A stretch of 64,000 nucleotides of DNA from contig NZ_JACIJE010000002.1 of NCBI RefSeq assembly GCF_014199195.1, positions 186,001 to 250,000 of the forward strand, in the 5' to 3' direction. The notes beneath the pieces are model-generated. The model saw only the letters and a program-made list of their open reading frames with translations. It did not search any database and was not told the origin of the DNA. Origin of the DNA: Neoroseomonas alkaliterrae (GTDB lineage Bacteria > Pseudomonadota > Alphaproteobacteria > Acetobacterales > Acetobacteraceae). Shown here piece by piece: positions 30,280 through 39,226 of the stretch; positions within the stretch are counted from its first letter, which is position 1, and each line of letters opens with the position of its first letter. A program made the translations under genes and the position numbers.

Positions 30280-31983
30280 GTGTACGACTACATCATCGTG
30301 GGCGGCGGTTCCGCCGGGTCGGTGCTCGCGCACCGTCTCTCCACGCCATCGGCCAATACGGTGCTGCTCTGCGAGGCCGGCCCCGACACGCCACCCGGAC
30401 AGGAGCCGAAGGAGATCCTCGATACCTATCCGGGACAGGCCTATTTCGACCCGCGCTTCCACTGGACGGAGCTGAAGGTCCGCACCCAGGTCGTCTCGCA
30501 CAACAACCCCGCCGAGAAGCCGCCCTTGCGCAAATACGAGCAGGCGCGCGTGCTCGGCGGCGGCTCCTCGATCAACGGGCAGATGGCCAATCGCGGCGCG
30601 CCGCACGATTACGACGAATGGGAGGCGCGCGGCGCGGCCGGCTGGAACTGGAACGCCGTGCTGCCCTACTTCAAGAAGGTCGAGCGCGACCTCGACTTCG
30701 ACAACGAGTGGCACGGGCGGGAAGGGCGCATCCCCGTCCGCCGCATCCCCGAAGCGCAGTGGCCCGCGCATTCGAAGGCGGCGGCCGAAGCCTTCCGCCA
30801 GGCCGGGTTCAAGCGCCTCGAGGACCAGAACGGCGCTTTCGAGGACGGCTACTTCCCGCTGACGGTCAACGTGACCGAGACGCGCGTCTCGGCCGCGATC
30901 GGCTATCTCGATGCCGAGACCCGCAGGCGGCCGAACCTGACGCTCTCGACCGAGACGCAGGTGATGGGCCTGATCTTCGAAGGCACGCGCTGCGTCGGCA
31001 TCCGCGCGCTGGTGAAGGGTCAGGAACAGGAATTCCGCGGGCGGGAAGTCATCCTCTGCACCGGCGCCATCCATTCGCCCGCGCATCTGATGCGCGCGGG
31101 CATCGGGCCGGCCGCGCATCTGAAGGAGCACGGCATCGAGGTGCGCGCCGACCTGCCCGGGGTGGGGCAGGGGCTGATGGACCATCCGGCCATCTCGCTC
31201 TCCTCCTTCATCCGGCCCGAGGCGCGGCTGAACCGCACGCAGCTCCGCCGGCACATGCTGGTGGGCCTGCGCTTCTCCTCCGGCATCGAGGGCGCGCCGC
31301 CGGGCGACATGTTCATGTCGGTGGCCAGCAAATCCGCCTGGCATGCAGTGGGCGAGCAGATCGCCTCGATGCTGACCTGGGTGAACAAGACCTATTCGCA
31401 GCGTGGCCAGGTACGCCTCGTCTCGACCGACTGGCGCCAGCATCCGGATGTCGAGTTCAACCTCCTCTCCGACCGGCGCGACCTCGAGCGGCTGATGATC
31501 GGCTTCCGCCTCGCGGCCTCGCTGGTGCTGAGCCCGCCGCTCGCGGCGGTGACGACCGACCCTTTCCCGGCTGCCTATTCCGACCGGGTGCGGCGGATCG
31601 GCGTGGTGAACACGAAGAACCGCATCCTGACCTCGGTGATCGCGAAGTTCCTCGACGGGCCGGGCTTCCTTCGCTCGGCCTTCATCGACCGCTTCGTCAT
31701 CGAGGGCTTCCGCTTCCGCGAGGTGATGGAGGACGAGGAGGCGCTGGAAGCCTTCATCCGCAAGGCGACGATCGGCGTCTGGCACGCCTCCTGCTCCTGC
31801 CGCATGGGCGCCGAGGGCGACCCGATGACGGTGGTGGACACCGCCGGGCGCGTGCGCGGCGTGGCGGGGCTGAGGGTGGTGGATGCCTCGGTCTTCCCGG
31901 TCGTTCCCTCGGCCAACACCAACTTCCCCACCCTGATGACGGCCGAGAAGATGGCCGACGCCATCCTCGCCGCACCCGGCTGA
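30280..31983 (+). CDS. GMC family FAD-dependent oxidoreductase
   Basis: A 567-residue flavoenzyme of the glucose-methanol-choline oxidoreductase family. The FAD-binding DYIIVGGGSAGSVLAHRL is at the very N-terminus, which fixes the GTG start at 30280 (CAGGAGA 10 bases upstream). Other signatures are VLGGGSSINGQMANRGAPHDYDEW, TGAIHSPAHLMRAGIG and, at the C-terminus, the catalytic His in WHASCSCRMG and the Asn in ANTNFPT. It oxidises a primary or secondary alcohol. Substrate unknown. It closes the run that begins with the tandem binding proteins. Confidence 0.93.
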   Translation: MYDYIIVGGGSAGSVLAHRLSTPSANTVLLCEAGPDTPPGQEPKEILDTYPGQAYFDPRFHWTELKVRTQVVSHNNPAEKPPLRKYEQARVLGGGSSINGQMANRGAPHDYDEWEARGAAGWNWNAVLPYFKKVERDLDFDNEWHGREGRIPVRRIPEAQWPAHSKAAAEAFRQAGFKRLEDQNGAFEDGYFPLTVNVTETRVSAAIGYLDAETRRRPNLTLSTETQVMGLIFEGTRCVGIRALVKGQEQEFRGREVILCTGAIHSPAHLMRAGIGPAAHLKEHGIEVRADLPGVGQGLMDHPAISLSSFIRPEARLNRTQLRRHMLVGLRFSSGIEGAPPGDMFMSVASKSAWHAVGEQIASMLTWVNKTYSQRGQVRLVSTDWRQHPDVEFNLLSDRRDLERLMIGFRLAASLVLSPPLAAVTTDPFPAAYSDRVRRIGVVNTKNRILTSVIAKFLDGPGFLRSAFIDRFVIEGFRFREVMEDEEALEAFIRKATIGVWHASCSCRMGAEGDPMTVVDTAGRVRGVAGLRVVDASVFPVVPSANTNFPTLMTAEKMADAILAAPG

Positions 31984-32175
31984 CGACGGCGGGCGCGGCC
32001 CCGTGGGGCGGCCGCGCGCCGAACCGCGTCCTGATCCTGGCGGGCACGGGATGAAGCCTGGCCCGCCAGGGCGCAGTCGGCGCAAGGCGCTTGGCGAGGC
32101 GCCCGGCCGCGGCGCATGCTCGCCCCGGGCCGGCCGCAGGAAGGGCGGCCCCAGGGCAGCATGGGAGAACCATTC

Positions 32176-33210
32176 ATGACCACCATCGGGACCCGCCTTG
32201 CGGGGCTCGCCGTCGCCGGCGCGCTCGCCTGGGCGGGGCAGGCACAGGCGCAGCAGGCGCCGGCGGACACCGTCGCGGCGATCCGCGCGCGCGGCCAGTT
32301 GATCTGCGGCGTCTCGGTCAACGCGCCGGGCTTCGCGTTGCCGGACAGCCGGGGCGAGTTCCGCGGCCTCGACGTGGATACCTGCCGCGCCGTCGCCGCC
32401 GCCATCCTGGGCGATGCGACCCGCGTGCGCTTCGTGCCCAACACCGCCGTGCAGCGCTTCCCGATGCTGCAATCGGGCGAGGTGGACATGCTCGCGCGCA
32501 ACACGACCTGGACGCTCGCGCGCGAGAGCCAGCTCGGCCTCGCCTTCGCGGGCATCAACTTCTACGACGGCCAGGGCTTCATGGTGCGCCGCAGTTCCGG
32601 CGTGACCTCGGCCCGCCAGCTCGACGGCGCGACGGTCTGCGTGCAGCCCGGCACGACGACGGAGCTGAACCTCGCGGACTATTTCCGCACCAACCGCATG
32701 CGCTTCACCCCGGTGGTGATCGAGAGCGTCGAGGAGATCCGCGCCGCCTTCGTGGCCGGCCGCTGCGACGCCTACACCAACGACATCTCAAGCCTCGCCT
32801 CCTTCCGCGCCACCCGCACGAACGATGCGGCCGAGTTCGTGCTGCTGCCCGAGGTGATCTCGAAGGAGCCGCTCGGCCCCGTGGTCCGCAAGGGCGACTG
32901 GCGCTTCTTCGACATCGTGCGCTGGTCGCTCTTCGCGCAGATCGCCGCCGAGGAGCTCGGCGTGACGAGCGCGAATGTCGAGGAGATGGCGCGCACCAGC
33001 ACGAACCCCGACGTGCAGCGGCTGCTCGGCCGCACGGCGGAGCTCGGCCGCTCGATGGGCGTGGACAATGACTGGGCACTGCGGATCATCCGCCAGGTCG
33101 GCAACTACGGCGAGATGTACGAGCGCAACATCACCCCGATCGGCATCCCGCGCGGGGTGAACAATCTCTGGACCAATGGCGGGCTGCACTACGCGCCGCC
33201 GATCCGCTGA
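32176..33210 (+). CDS. Amino-acid-type ABC substrate-binding protein (AapJ/BztA-like), orphan
   Basis: A 344-residue exported type II periplasmic binding protein. Signal peptide ending in AQAQ near residue 28; RARGQLICGVSVNAPGFA starts the mature lobe; FRGLDVDTCRAVAAAILGD, DMLARNTTWTL and CVQPGTTTELNLADYF follow the pattern of general L-amino-acid binding proteins. The start is chosen at MTTIG because GGGAGA lies 7 bases before it. No permease or ATPase is adjacent, and it is followed by a terminator. Confidence 0.88.
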   Translation: MTTIGTRLAGLAVAGALAWAGQAQAQQAPADTVAAIRARGQLICGVSVNAPGFALPDSRGEFRGLDVDTCRAVAAAILGDATRVRFVPNTAVQRFPMLQSGEVDMLARNTTWTLARESQLGLAFAGINFYDGQGFMVRRSSGVTSARQLDGATVCVQPGTTTELNLADYFRTNRMRFTPVVIESVEEIRAAFVAGRCDAYTNDISSLASFRATRTNDAAEFVLLPEVISKEPLGPVVRKGDWRFFDIVRWSLFAQIAAEELGVTSANVEEMARTSTNPDVQRLLGRTAELGRSMGVDNDWALRIIRQVGNYGEMYERNITPIGIPRGVNNLWTNGGLHYAPPIR

Positions 33211-33220
33211 CGACAGGGAG

Positions 33221-33238
33221 GGGGGCGGCGACGCCCCC
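33221..33238 (+). terminator. Hairpin terminator after the amino-acid-type binding protein
   Basis: A perfect 7-base stem GGGGGCG/CGCCCCC with a GCGA tetraloop followed by TTCC, 11 bases after the stop codon. Confidence 0.55.
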
Positions 33239-33260
33239 TTCCGCAACCCCGTCATGCGAA

Positions 33261-33288
33261 GGGGGCGGCAGGTCGCCCCGCCGCCCCC
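33261..33288. terminator. Bidirectional hairpin terminator between convergent genes
   Basis: A 9-base stem GGGGGCGGC/GCCGCCCCC with a 10-base loop. AA lies before and TT a few bases after it, 24 bases from the end of rpoH. It can serve rpoH on the minus strand and the binding-protein gene on the plus strand. Confidence 0.55.
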
Positions 33289-33311
33289 CCTTGATGAATG
33301 ACTGCGCCGGA

Positions 33312-34196
33312 TCAGCCGACCGTCAGGCGCCGCTCCGCGACCTGCTGCTTCATGGACTTCTGCAGCTTCTCGAAGGCGCGCACCTCGATCTGGCGCACGC
33401 GCTCGCGGCTGATGCCGTATTGCTGGGAGAGTTCCTCCAGCGTCGTCGGCTCCTCCTTGAGGCGGCGCTCGATCAGGATGTGGCGCTCGCGCTCGTTCAG
33501 CGTCTTCAGCGCACCGGCGAGCAGGTCGCGGCGGTTGGACATGTCCTGCCGCTCGGCGAGCTCGTCCTCCTGGTTCTCGCCGTCATCCACGAGCCAGTCC
33601 TGCCATTCGCCCTCGCTGTCGGCGCGGACGGGGGCGTTCAGGCTGTGGTCGGGGCTCGCGAGGCGCCGGTTCATGTTGATGACGTCCTGCTCGGGCACCT
33701 GCAGCCGGTGCGCGATCTTGGCGACCTGCTCGTCCTTGAGGTCGCCGTCCTCGAGCGCGGACATCTGCGCCTTCAGCCGGCGCAGGTTGAAGAACAGCTT
33801 CTTCTGCGCCGCCGTGGTGCCCATCTTCACCAGCGACCAGGAGTGCAGGATGTATTCCTGGATGGCGGCGCGGATCCACCACATGGCATAGGTGGCCAGG
33901 CGGAAGCCGCGCTCCGGGTCGAAGCGCTTGACCGCCTGCATCATCCCGACATTGCCTTCCGAGATCAGCTCGCCCACCGGCAGGCCGTAGCCGCGATAGC
34001 CCATCGCGATCTTGGCGACGAGGCGCAGATGCGAGGTGACGAGCTTGTGCGCGGCCCGTTCGTCCCCCTCCTCCTTCCAGCGGCGCGCAAGCGCCAGCTC
34101 TTCCTCGGGGGAGAGCATGGGAAACTTGCGGATCTCCTGCAGGTAGCGGGAGAGGTTGCCTTCGGTCGCCATCGGAATGGCCATGCTGGAAGCCAT
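33312..34196 (-). CDS. rpoH: RNA polymerase sigma-32 factor RpoH (heat shock)
   Basis: A 294-residue alternative sigma factor. Region 1.2 is NLSRYLQEIRKFPMLSPEEE. Region 2 is LISEGNVGMMQAVKRFDPERGFRLATYAMWW, broken here at the RNA-polymerase-binding helix. The RpoH box QKKLFFNLR is intact. Region 4 has a helix-turn-helix in LSQQYGISRERVRQIE. It directs transcription of chaperone and protease genes. ATG 34196 is preceded by GGAGG. It follows rluD, a conserved alphaproteobacterial order (from memory). A second rpoH copy elsewhere is common in this class and cannot be excluded. Confidence 0.97.
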   Translation of the reverse strand: MASSMAIPMATEGNLSRYLQEIRKFPMLSPEEELALARRWKEEGDERAAHKLVTSHLRLVAKIAMGYRGYGLPVGELISEGNVGMMQAVKRFDPERGFRLATYAMWWIRAAIQEYILHSWSLVKMGTTAAQKKLFFNLRRLKAQMSALEDGDLKDEQVAKIAHRLQVPEQDVINMNRRLASPDHSLNAPVRADSEGEWQDWLVDDGENQEDELAERQDMSNRRDLLAGALKTLNERERHILIERRLKEEPTTLEELSQQYGISRERVRQIEVRAFEKLQKSMKQQVAERRLTVG

Positions 34197-34423
34197 GGTC
34201 TCATCTGCCTCCTTGGCCGGGCGGATCTCCCGTGACGGCGGGACCCGCGAGCGGCCTAGCCTCGAACCGTGTCGCCTTCCTCTGGGCCCTGCACCGGGCC
34301 GCCTGCCCCGGTCACGGCGGGGCGGGCCGGACGGGGCATCTTCTGGCGCCCTTCGGAATCCGACGCCGCTTATCTACCGCGCCGCCCGCCCGGGCGCAAC
34401 AAAAACCGAGTGCAATAGTCGGG

Positions 34424-35428
34424 TTACTGGCCGTTACCATCCAGCAACGCGACCAGCGCCGCGAAATCCGCCGGCGGCGGGCTTTCGAAGGCGAGCGACT
34501 CGCCCGTCACCGGGTGGCGGAATCCCAGCGTGGCCGCATGCAGCGCCTGGCGGGGAAACGCCAGCAGGGCGTCCCGGGGCGCAGGGGGCAGCAGGCGCGC
34601 CGCAGCCGGGGTGCGGCGCAGATAGACCGGATCCCCCACCAGCGGATGGCCGATATGGGCCAGATGCACGCGGATCTGGTGGGTGCGGCCGGTGAGCAGG
34701 CGGCAGCGCACAAGGGCGACGGCGCCGCCCCAGGCGCGTTCGACCGCATAGCGGGTGGTGGCGGGCTTGCCGCCGCGCTCGACCACCGCCATGCGCTTGC
34801 GGTCGCCGGGATGGCGGCCGATCGGGGCGCTGACCTCGCCCGCGAGCGGCGCCGGCAGGCCCCAGGCCAGCGCCAGATAGGCGCGGTCGAGGTCGCGGTT
34901 GGCGAAGGCCTCCGAGAGGGCGCGGTGGGCGCGCTCGGTCTTGGCGGCGACCATCAGGCCGGAGGTGTCCTTGTCCAGCCGGTGGACGATGCCGGGGCGC
35001 TTCTCCCCCCCGATTCCGGGCAGGTCCTCCCCCGCATGGGCGAGCAGCGCGTTGACCAGCGTGCCGTCCGGGTTGCCGGGCGCGGGATGGACGACGAGGC
35101 CGGCGGGCTTGTCCACCACGATCAGGTCGGCATCCTCGAACACCACGCTCAGCGGGATGGGCTGGGCCTGCGGCGTGGCCGGCGCGGCGGGAGGGATGGC
35201 GAGCACGTAGAGCGAACCGGGCCGCACCGCCTCCGACGGGTCGGTGAGCGGCGCGCCGTCGCGGCTGGCGTGGCCCGCTTCGATCAGCGCCTTGACCCGG
35301 GAGCGCGAGAGCGAACCTATGGCATCCGCGAGGAAGCGGTCGGCGCGGGTGCCGGCGGCCTCGGGCGGCGCGACGGCTTCGGCGCGGCCGGGTTCGGCGA
35401 ACGAGGGGGATGGCGTGGCGGCGCTCAA
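34424..35428 (-). CDS. rluD: 23S rRNA pseudouridine synthase, RluD/RluA family
   Basis: A 334-residue enzyme isomerising uridines in 23S rRNA. The N-terminal S4 RNA-binding domain is RADRFLADAIGSLSRSRVK. The catalytic aspartate lies in GIVHRLDKDTSGLMVAAKT, and RLLTGRTHQIRVHLAHIGHPLVGDP is the family signature, read in two parts. The start is uncertain: TTG 35428 is the only reasonable initiation codon in frame before the S4 domain, and it overlaps the divergent gene's start by 14 bases. RluD versus RluC-like target choice is not proven; the position next to rpoH supports RluD. Confidence 0.9.
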   Translation of the reverse strand: MSAATPSPSFAEPGRAEAVAPPEAAGTRADRFLADAIGSLSRSRVKALIEAGHASRDGAPLTDPSEAVRPGSLYVLAIPPAAPATPQAQPIPLSVVFEDADLIVVDKPAGLVVHPAPGNPDGTLVNALLAHAGEDLPGIGGEKRPGIVHRLDKDTSGLMVAAKTERAHRALSEAFANRDLDRAYLALAWGLPAPLAGEVSAPIGRHPGDRKRMAVVERGGKPATTRYAVERAWGGAVALVRCRLLTGRTHQIRVHLAHIGHPLVGDPVYLRRTPAAARLLPPAPRDALLAFPRQALHAATLGFRHPVTGESLAFESPPPADFAALVALLDGNGQ

Positions 35429-35693
35429 GGCTCTGGTGATCGGGATGGGGGTGCTGATCGTGGCCGGCACCGTGACGCTCGCGGTGCTGCTCGTCCAGCG
35501 TCTTGGCGCGGCGCCGGGGGGCGGCGCGCCGTCAGCGCTTGCGCTCGGCGAGCCCGAGGGGAGCCGCATCGGCGGCATCGCCGCGACGGAGCGGGCGATC
35601 GCGGTCTGGGTGGTGCGGCCGGACGGGGAGCGGGTGATCCTGCTCGACCCGAGCGGGGCGCGGCGGATCGGCGAGGTCCGGCTGCGCGACTGA
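35415..35693 (+). CDS. Small membrane-anchored protein (DUF6476-like)
   Basis: A 92-residue protein from GTG 35415 (GAGGGGG ribosome site just upstream). One N-terminal transmembrane helix (about residues 7-28) is followed by a periplasmic-type domain with [30 protein letters not shown] recall similar short proteins, DUF6476, next to rluD in alphaproteobacteria. Function unknown. It is divergent from rluD with overlapping start regions and is followed 7 bases later by a DUF2256 gene. Confidence 0.72.
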   Translation: MAALKALVIGMGVLIVAGTVTLAVLLVQRLGAAPGGGAPSALALGEPEGSRIGGIAATERAIAVWVVRPDGERVILLDPSGARRIGEVRLRD

Positions 35694-35700
35694 CCCGCCG

Positions 35701-35901
35701 ATGGCGCACCGCAAGCCGCATTTGCCGGAGAAGACCTGCGCGTCCTGCGGCCGCCCCTTCGCGTGGCGGCGCAAATGGGCGCGGGACTGGGAGGAGGTGC
35801 GGCACTGCTCCGACGCCTGCCGCGACGGGCGGCGCGCCGAGGCGCTGCGAAAGGCGGGCGCGGCGCGGAAGGGTGTTGATCCCGGCGGAAGACGGGGCTA
35901 G
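35701..35901 (+). CDS. DUF2256 domain-containing zinc-ribbon-like protein
   Basis: A 66-residue protein with the DUF2256 signature: [20 protein letters not shown], then [12 protein letters not shown]. The CxxC and CxxxC pairs probably bind zinc. Its role is unknown; members are common in proteobacteria and cyanobacteria. Its 3' end overlaps the promoter of tRNA-Glu. Confidence 0.85.
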   Translation: MAHRKPHLPEKTCASCGRPFAWRRKWARDWEEVRHCSDACRDGRRAEALRKAGAARKGVDPGGRRG

Positions 35902-35903
35902 AA
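35876..35903 (+). promoter_or_regulatory. Probable promoter of tRNA-Glu
   Basis: TTGATC at 35876-35881, a 16-base spacer and CTAGAA at 35898-35903, ending 17 bases before the tRNA. The same TTG...CTA style is seen before tRNA-Gln. Confidence 0.5.
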
Positions 35904-35920
35904 GCGCGCCTCCGGCCCGG

Positions 35921-35996
35921 GTCCCCTTCGTCTAGAGGCCTAGGACACCGCCCTCTCACGGCGGTAACAGGGGTTCGAATCCCCTAGGGGACGCCA
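35921..35996 (+). tRNA. tRNA-Glu (anticodon CTC)
   Basis: A 76-base tRNA with encoded CCA. Acceptor GTCCCCT/AGGGGAC, discriminator G. The anticodon stem CCGCC/GGCGG encloses CTCTCAC (anticodon CTC, reads GAG). The T arm is GGGGTTCGAATCCCC. Confidence 0.96.
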
Positions 35997-36180
35997 CATT
36001 TCCTGGCGGATGAGCGCGCATCGCCTGCCTTGGCGGCCGGCTTGCATGAAGCATGAGTCAGCCGAAGTGGCAAACGCCCGTCTTTGGGTGGATCGAACCG
36101 ATCCGAGCCAAGCTGCCGGCTTCCCGACAGCCAGGGTGTTTCGGCCTTCGAGCGCAGGCTTGCTATCGGCTTGAAAGTTT

Positions 36181-36257
36181 TGGCGGACCCGACACGATTC
36201 GAACGTGCGACCTTTGCCTTCGGAGGGCAACGCTCTATCCAGCTGAGCTACGGGTCC
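36181..36257 (-). tRNA. tRNA-Arg (anticodon CCG)
   Basis: A 77-base tRNA with encoded CCA. Acceptor GGACCCG/CGGGTCC, D arm GCTCAGCTGGATAGAGC. The anticodon loop CTCCGAA (anticodon CCG, reads CGG) is on a TTGCC/GGCAA stem, and the T arm holds GTTCGAATC. Opposite in direction to tRNA-Glu, 184 bases apart. Confidence 0.95.
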
Positions 36258-36288
36258 CGATGGGCTGTCTCAGATACCGCCCTTCGCG

Positions 36289-36330
36289 ATGCAAGTCGAC
36301 CCCCGCTTTATGCAAGTCGACTGCCGCTTT
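36289..36330. repeat. Two tandem 21-base repeats in the tRNA-Arg leader region
   Basis: ATGCAAGTCGACCCCCGCTTT (written in two parts: ATGCAAGTCGAC + CCCCGCTTT) at 36289-36309 is followed at once by a copy at 36310-36330 with two changes (CC to TG). On the minus strand each copy contains TTGCAT, a -35-like box directed at tRNA-Arg. Confidence 0.7.
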
Positions 36331-36943
36331 TGCTCGACTTCATGGCGCATGTCGCGGTCGGTCTCGGCTCGGACCTGATCCGCGACGCCGTGCTGGGCGG
36401 CGCCGGTTTCGGCGACAGCCTGGCCGCCGGCCGGCAGGTGCGAGGCGTCTAAGGGGGGGCGCCATGAAGCTTGCGTCGTGGGGTGTCACTGGCGGCGGGG
36501 TGCTCATGGACAAGGTTTTCGACAGCGCGCCCCGGCGTGAGGCGTTGGCCGAAGCCGGGCATCATGCATCGCATCCATGCGCGGCGCCCGCTCGCATCGT
36601 GGCAGCGCTGGATGAACAAAGCCCAGGCCCCGAGGTCTAACACGCCCTCGGCACGCTCGCATGCAATTGCGGCCGTTGCCGCGCCAGCCATCGCGGCCTG
36701 TCGCGCGACGGCGCCCATCCGCACCTGCTCCGCACGGCGATGAACCTACGCCGCGCCGAACGCCTCCCCGTATGACAGGCGAACCGCGTCCGAACCGCCA
36801 CTGCCTGGCCGCGAAACCCATCGCCAACGCCCGCTCCAACAACCTCCACCAAACGACCATGCGCGGCTCGCGGAGGTCTCCGATGCAGCAGATATGGACG
36901 CACCCAGATTTCCGTATTTCCGATCAGCACCGCGCAAAAGAAT

Positions 36944-36972
36944 AGGGCGGGCCCCCACCGGGAACCCGCCCT
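36944..36972 (-). terminator. Intrinsic terminator of the second Tct operon
   Basis: An 8-base perfect stem AGGGCGGG/CCCGCCCT with a 13-base loop, 22 bases past the stop of the TctA-like gene. On the minus strand it is followed by ATTCTTTTG, a T-rich tail. Confidence 0.65.
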
Positions 36973-36993
36973 GCTGCCGGATGGAACGCTGCC

Positions 36994-38499
36994 TCAGCCG
37001 CCTTCCTGAAGCGCCGCGTCCTTGCCCTTGCGGACATTGGGCATCAGCATCGCCACCAGGGCGATGGCAGCGATGCCGAGCAGCACCGCGCTGATCGGCC
37101 GCTCGATGAATACGCCCCAGTTGCCGCGCGAGAGCAGCATGGCCCGGCGCAGATGTTCCTCCATCATCGGGCCGAGCACGAAGCCGATCAGCATCGGCGC
37201 CGCCTCCAGCCTGAGCTTCGAGCACATGTAGCCGAAGATGCCGAAGAACACCGTCTGGTACACGTCGAAGACGTTGTTCTGCAGCGAGTACACGCCGATC
37301 GCGCAGAAGATCATGATCGAGGGATACATGTGCCGGTAGGGCACCGAGAGCAGCTTCACCCACATGCCGACCATCGGCAGGTTGATGATGAGCAGCATCA
37401 CGTTGCCGACCCACATGGAAGCGATCAGGCCCCAGAACAGGTCGGGCTGCGCCTCGACCATGCGGGGCCCGGGCTGGATGCCCTGGATGATCAGCGCGCC
37501 GACCATCAGCGCCATCACCGCATTGGCCGGGATGCCGAGCGTCAGCAGCGGGATGAACGACGTCTGGGAGGCGGCGTTGTTCGCCGATTCCGGCCCCGCC
37601 ACGCCCTCGATCGCGCCGGTGCCGAACTCGTGCCGGCCCTTCGAGATCTTCCGCTCCATCATGTAGGAGCCGAAGGAGGAGAGGGCCGCGCCGCCACCCG
37701 GCAGGATGCCGAGGACCGAACCCACCGCCGTGCCGCGCAGCACCGCGGGCACCGAGCGGCGGAACTCCTCGCGCGTCATCATCAGGCTGCCGACCTTGCC
37801 CGACATGACGTTGCGGGATTCCGGACGCTCGAGATTCATGATGATCTCGGCGATGCCGAACATGCCCATGGCGATCGAGACGAAGCCGACACCGTCCGAC
37901 AGTTCGGGGATGCCGAAGGTGAAGCGTTGCTGGCCGGTCTGCACGTCGGTGCCCACCATGCCGAGCGCCACGCCGAAGATCACCATGCCGATGGACTTGA
38001 CCACCGAGCCCTGCGCCAGCACGGCCGAGATGATCAGCCCGAGGAACATCAGCGAGAAGTAGTCAGCCGGCCCGAAGGACAGCGCCACCTGCGTCAGCAG
38101 CGGACCTGAGGCCGCGACCAGCAGCGTGGCGACCGTGCCGGCGAAGAAGGAGCCGATCGCCGCGATGGCGAGCGCCGCGCCCGCCCGCCCGCGCCGGGCC
38201 ATCTTGTAGCCCTCGAGCGTTGTGACGACCGAACTGACCTCGCCTGGCAGGTTGAGCAGGATCGAGGTGGTCGAGCCGCCATACTGCGCGCCGTAGTAGA
38301 TGCCCGCGAGCATGATGATGGCCGTGGTCGCCGGCTGGCCGAAGGTGATGGGCAGCAGCAGCGAGATGGTCGCCACCGGCCCGATGCCCGGAAGCACGCC
38401 GATCGCCGTGCCGATGACGCAGCCGATCAGGCAGAAGAGGATGTTGTTCCAGGTGAGCGCGACGGCGAAGCCGTGCGCCAGGTTCGCGAAAAGGTCCAT
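36994..38499 (-). CDS. Tripartite tricarboxylate transporter permease (TctA family), second copy
   Basis: A 501-residue permease with the TctA repeat motifs GVLPGIGPVATISLL (near 34-48) and ILPGGGAALSSFGSYM in the second half, followed by EFGTGAIEGVAGPESANNAA. About eleven to twelve membrane segments. It is downstream of a TctB-like gene (12 bases) and a TctC-like gene on the same strand and ends at a strong terminator. It is clearly a different paralogue from the permease at 83-1576. Substrate unknown, probably a carboxylate linked to the divergent catabolic operon. Confidence 0.94.
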   Translation of the reverse strand: MDLFANLAHGFAVALTWNNILFCLIGCVIGTAIGVLPGIGPVATISLLLPITFGQPATTAIIMLAGIYYGAQYGGSTTSILLNLPGEVSSVVTTLEGYKMARRGRAGAALAIAAIGSFFAGTVATLLVAASGPLLTQVALSFGPADYFSLMFLGLIISAVLAQGSVVKSIGMVIFGVALGMVGTDVQTGQQRFTFGIPELSDGVGFVSIAMGMFGIAEIIMNLERPESRNVMSGKVGSLMMTREEFRRSVPAVLRGTAVGSVLGILPGGGAALSSFGSYMMERKISKGRHEFGTGAIEGVAGPESANNAASQTSFIPLLTLGIPANAVMALMVGALIIQGIQPGPRMVEAQPDLFWGLIASMWVGNVMLLIINLPMVGMWVKLLSVPYRHMYPSIMIFCAIGVYSLQNNVFDVYQTVFFGIFGYMCSKLRLEAAPMLIGFVLGPMMEEHLRRAMLLSRGNWGVFIERPISAVLLGIAAIALVAMLMPNVRKGKDAALQEGG

Positions 38500-38511
38500 G
38501 GCGGCGCTTCC

Positions 38512-39138
38512 TTACCGGCCGAGCTCGGGCCAGACCGGCACCCGTATGTCGAGGTACCAGATGAAGACGAACCAGCAGAGCGCGCAGAGGAACAGCACCA
38601 GCCCCGCGACGCCGAGCGGCCGGTGCGTCTTGTCCGCGAAGGAGGCGAGCACGACCGAGATCGTGATGGCGACCATGAAGCCGAGCGATTCCAGCACCAG
38701 CCCGAACAGGGTGAAGGCCGCGCTGACGAGGAACAGCGGGCGCCAGCTCTCGATGATGCTCGGGATCATGCAGCCGACGAACAGCCCGATGCCGAGCGGG
38801 TTCCAGCCCGCGCCGATCCAGCCCGGCATGTGGGAGGCGGCGATCCCTGCCGCCGTGCCGCCGACCGCACCGGCGATGAGGTAGATGACCTCGCTCGGGG
38901 TCCATTTCTCGAGCGGGTCGGGCCCGTTGAACAGGCCGAGCACGAGCACCGCCACGCCCAGACCCATCAGGATCCAGAACGCGAGCATCGGCATGTAGCC
39001 CGGCCCCATGCGCCGCGCCGAACCGAGCGCATGCTGCTCCCAGCCCAGGCCGAACAGGCCGCCGTTGATCAGGAGACCGACCAGGGCAAAACTCAGCAGG
39101 ATGCCTGCCGAGATCAGATCCTTCGTATTTGGCTTCAT
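38512..39138 (-). CDS. Tripartite tricarboxylate transporter small subunit (TctB family), second copy
   Basis: A 208-residue membrane protein with four to five hydrophobic segments. The N-terminus (DLISAGILLSFALVGLLINGG) and the central GMGVAVLVLGL-like segment (here GLGVAVLVLGL) match TctB layout. It is longer than the copy at 1581-2057. It sits directly upstream of its TctA partner. Confidence 0.87.
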   Translation of the reverse strand: MKPNTKDLISAGILLSFALVGLLINGGLFGLGWEQHALGSARRMGPGYMPMLAFWILMGLGVAVLVLGLFNGPDPLEKWTPSEVIYLIAGAVGGTAAGIAASHMPGWIGAGWNPLGIGLFVGCMIPSIIESWRPLFLVSAAFTLFGLVLESLGFMVAITISVVLASFADKTHRPLGVAGLVLFLCALCWFVFIWYLDIRVPVWPELGR

Positions 39139-39226
39139 GCTGTTTCGCCTGCCCTCGCGGGCAAATTAGGTGGGTCCCGGCGATTCTTCTTGGTCTAGTT
39201 GAACAGCGATTTCTTGCTTGTCGTGC

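Larger units (their letters stand above)
36258..36993. other. Gene-poor stretch upstream of tRNA-Arg
   Basis: About 735 bases with only short open frames. Two could be remnants or tiny genes: a plus frame from ATG 36343 (MAHVAVGLGSDLIRD...) to 36452, and one from ATG 36463 (MKLASWGVTGGG...) to 36640 with a G-rich run before it. Neither resembles a known family. The stretch holds a tandem repeat and, at its right end, the terminator of the Tct operon. It may be a decayed island edge. Confidence 0.4.

Noticed and set aside
30211-32472. 753-codon open frame on the minus strand
   Set aside because: Antisense shadow of the GMC oxidoreductase and binding-protein genes.
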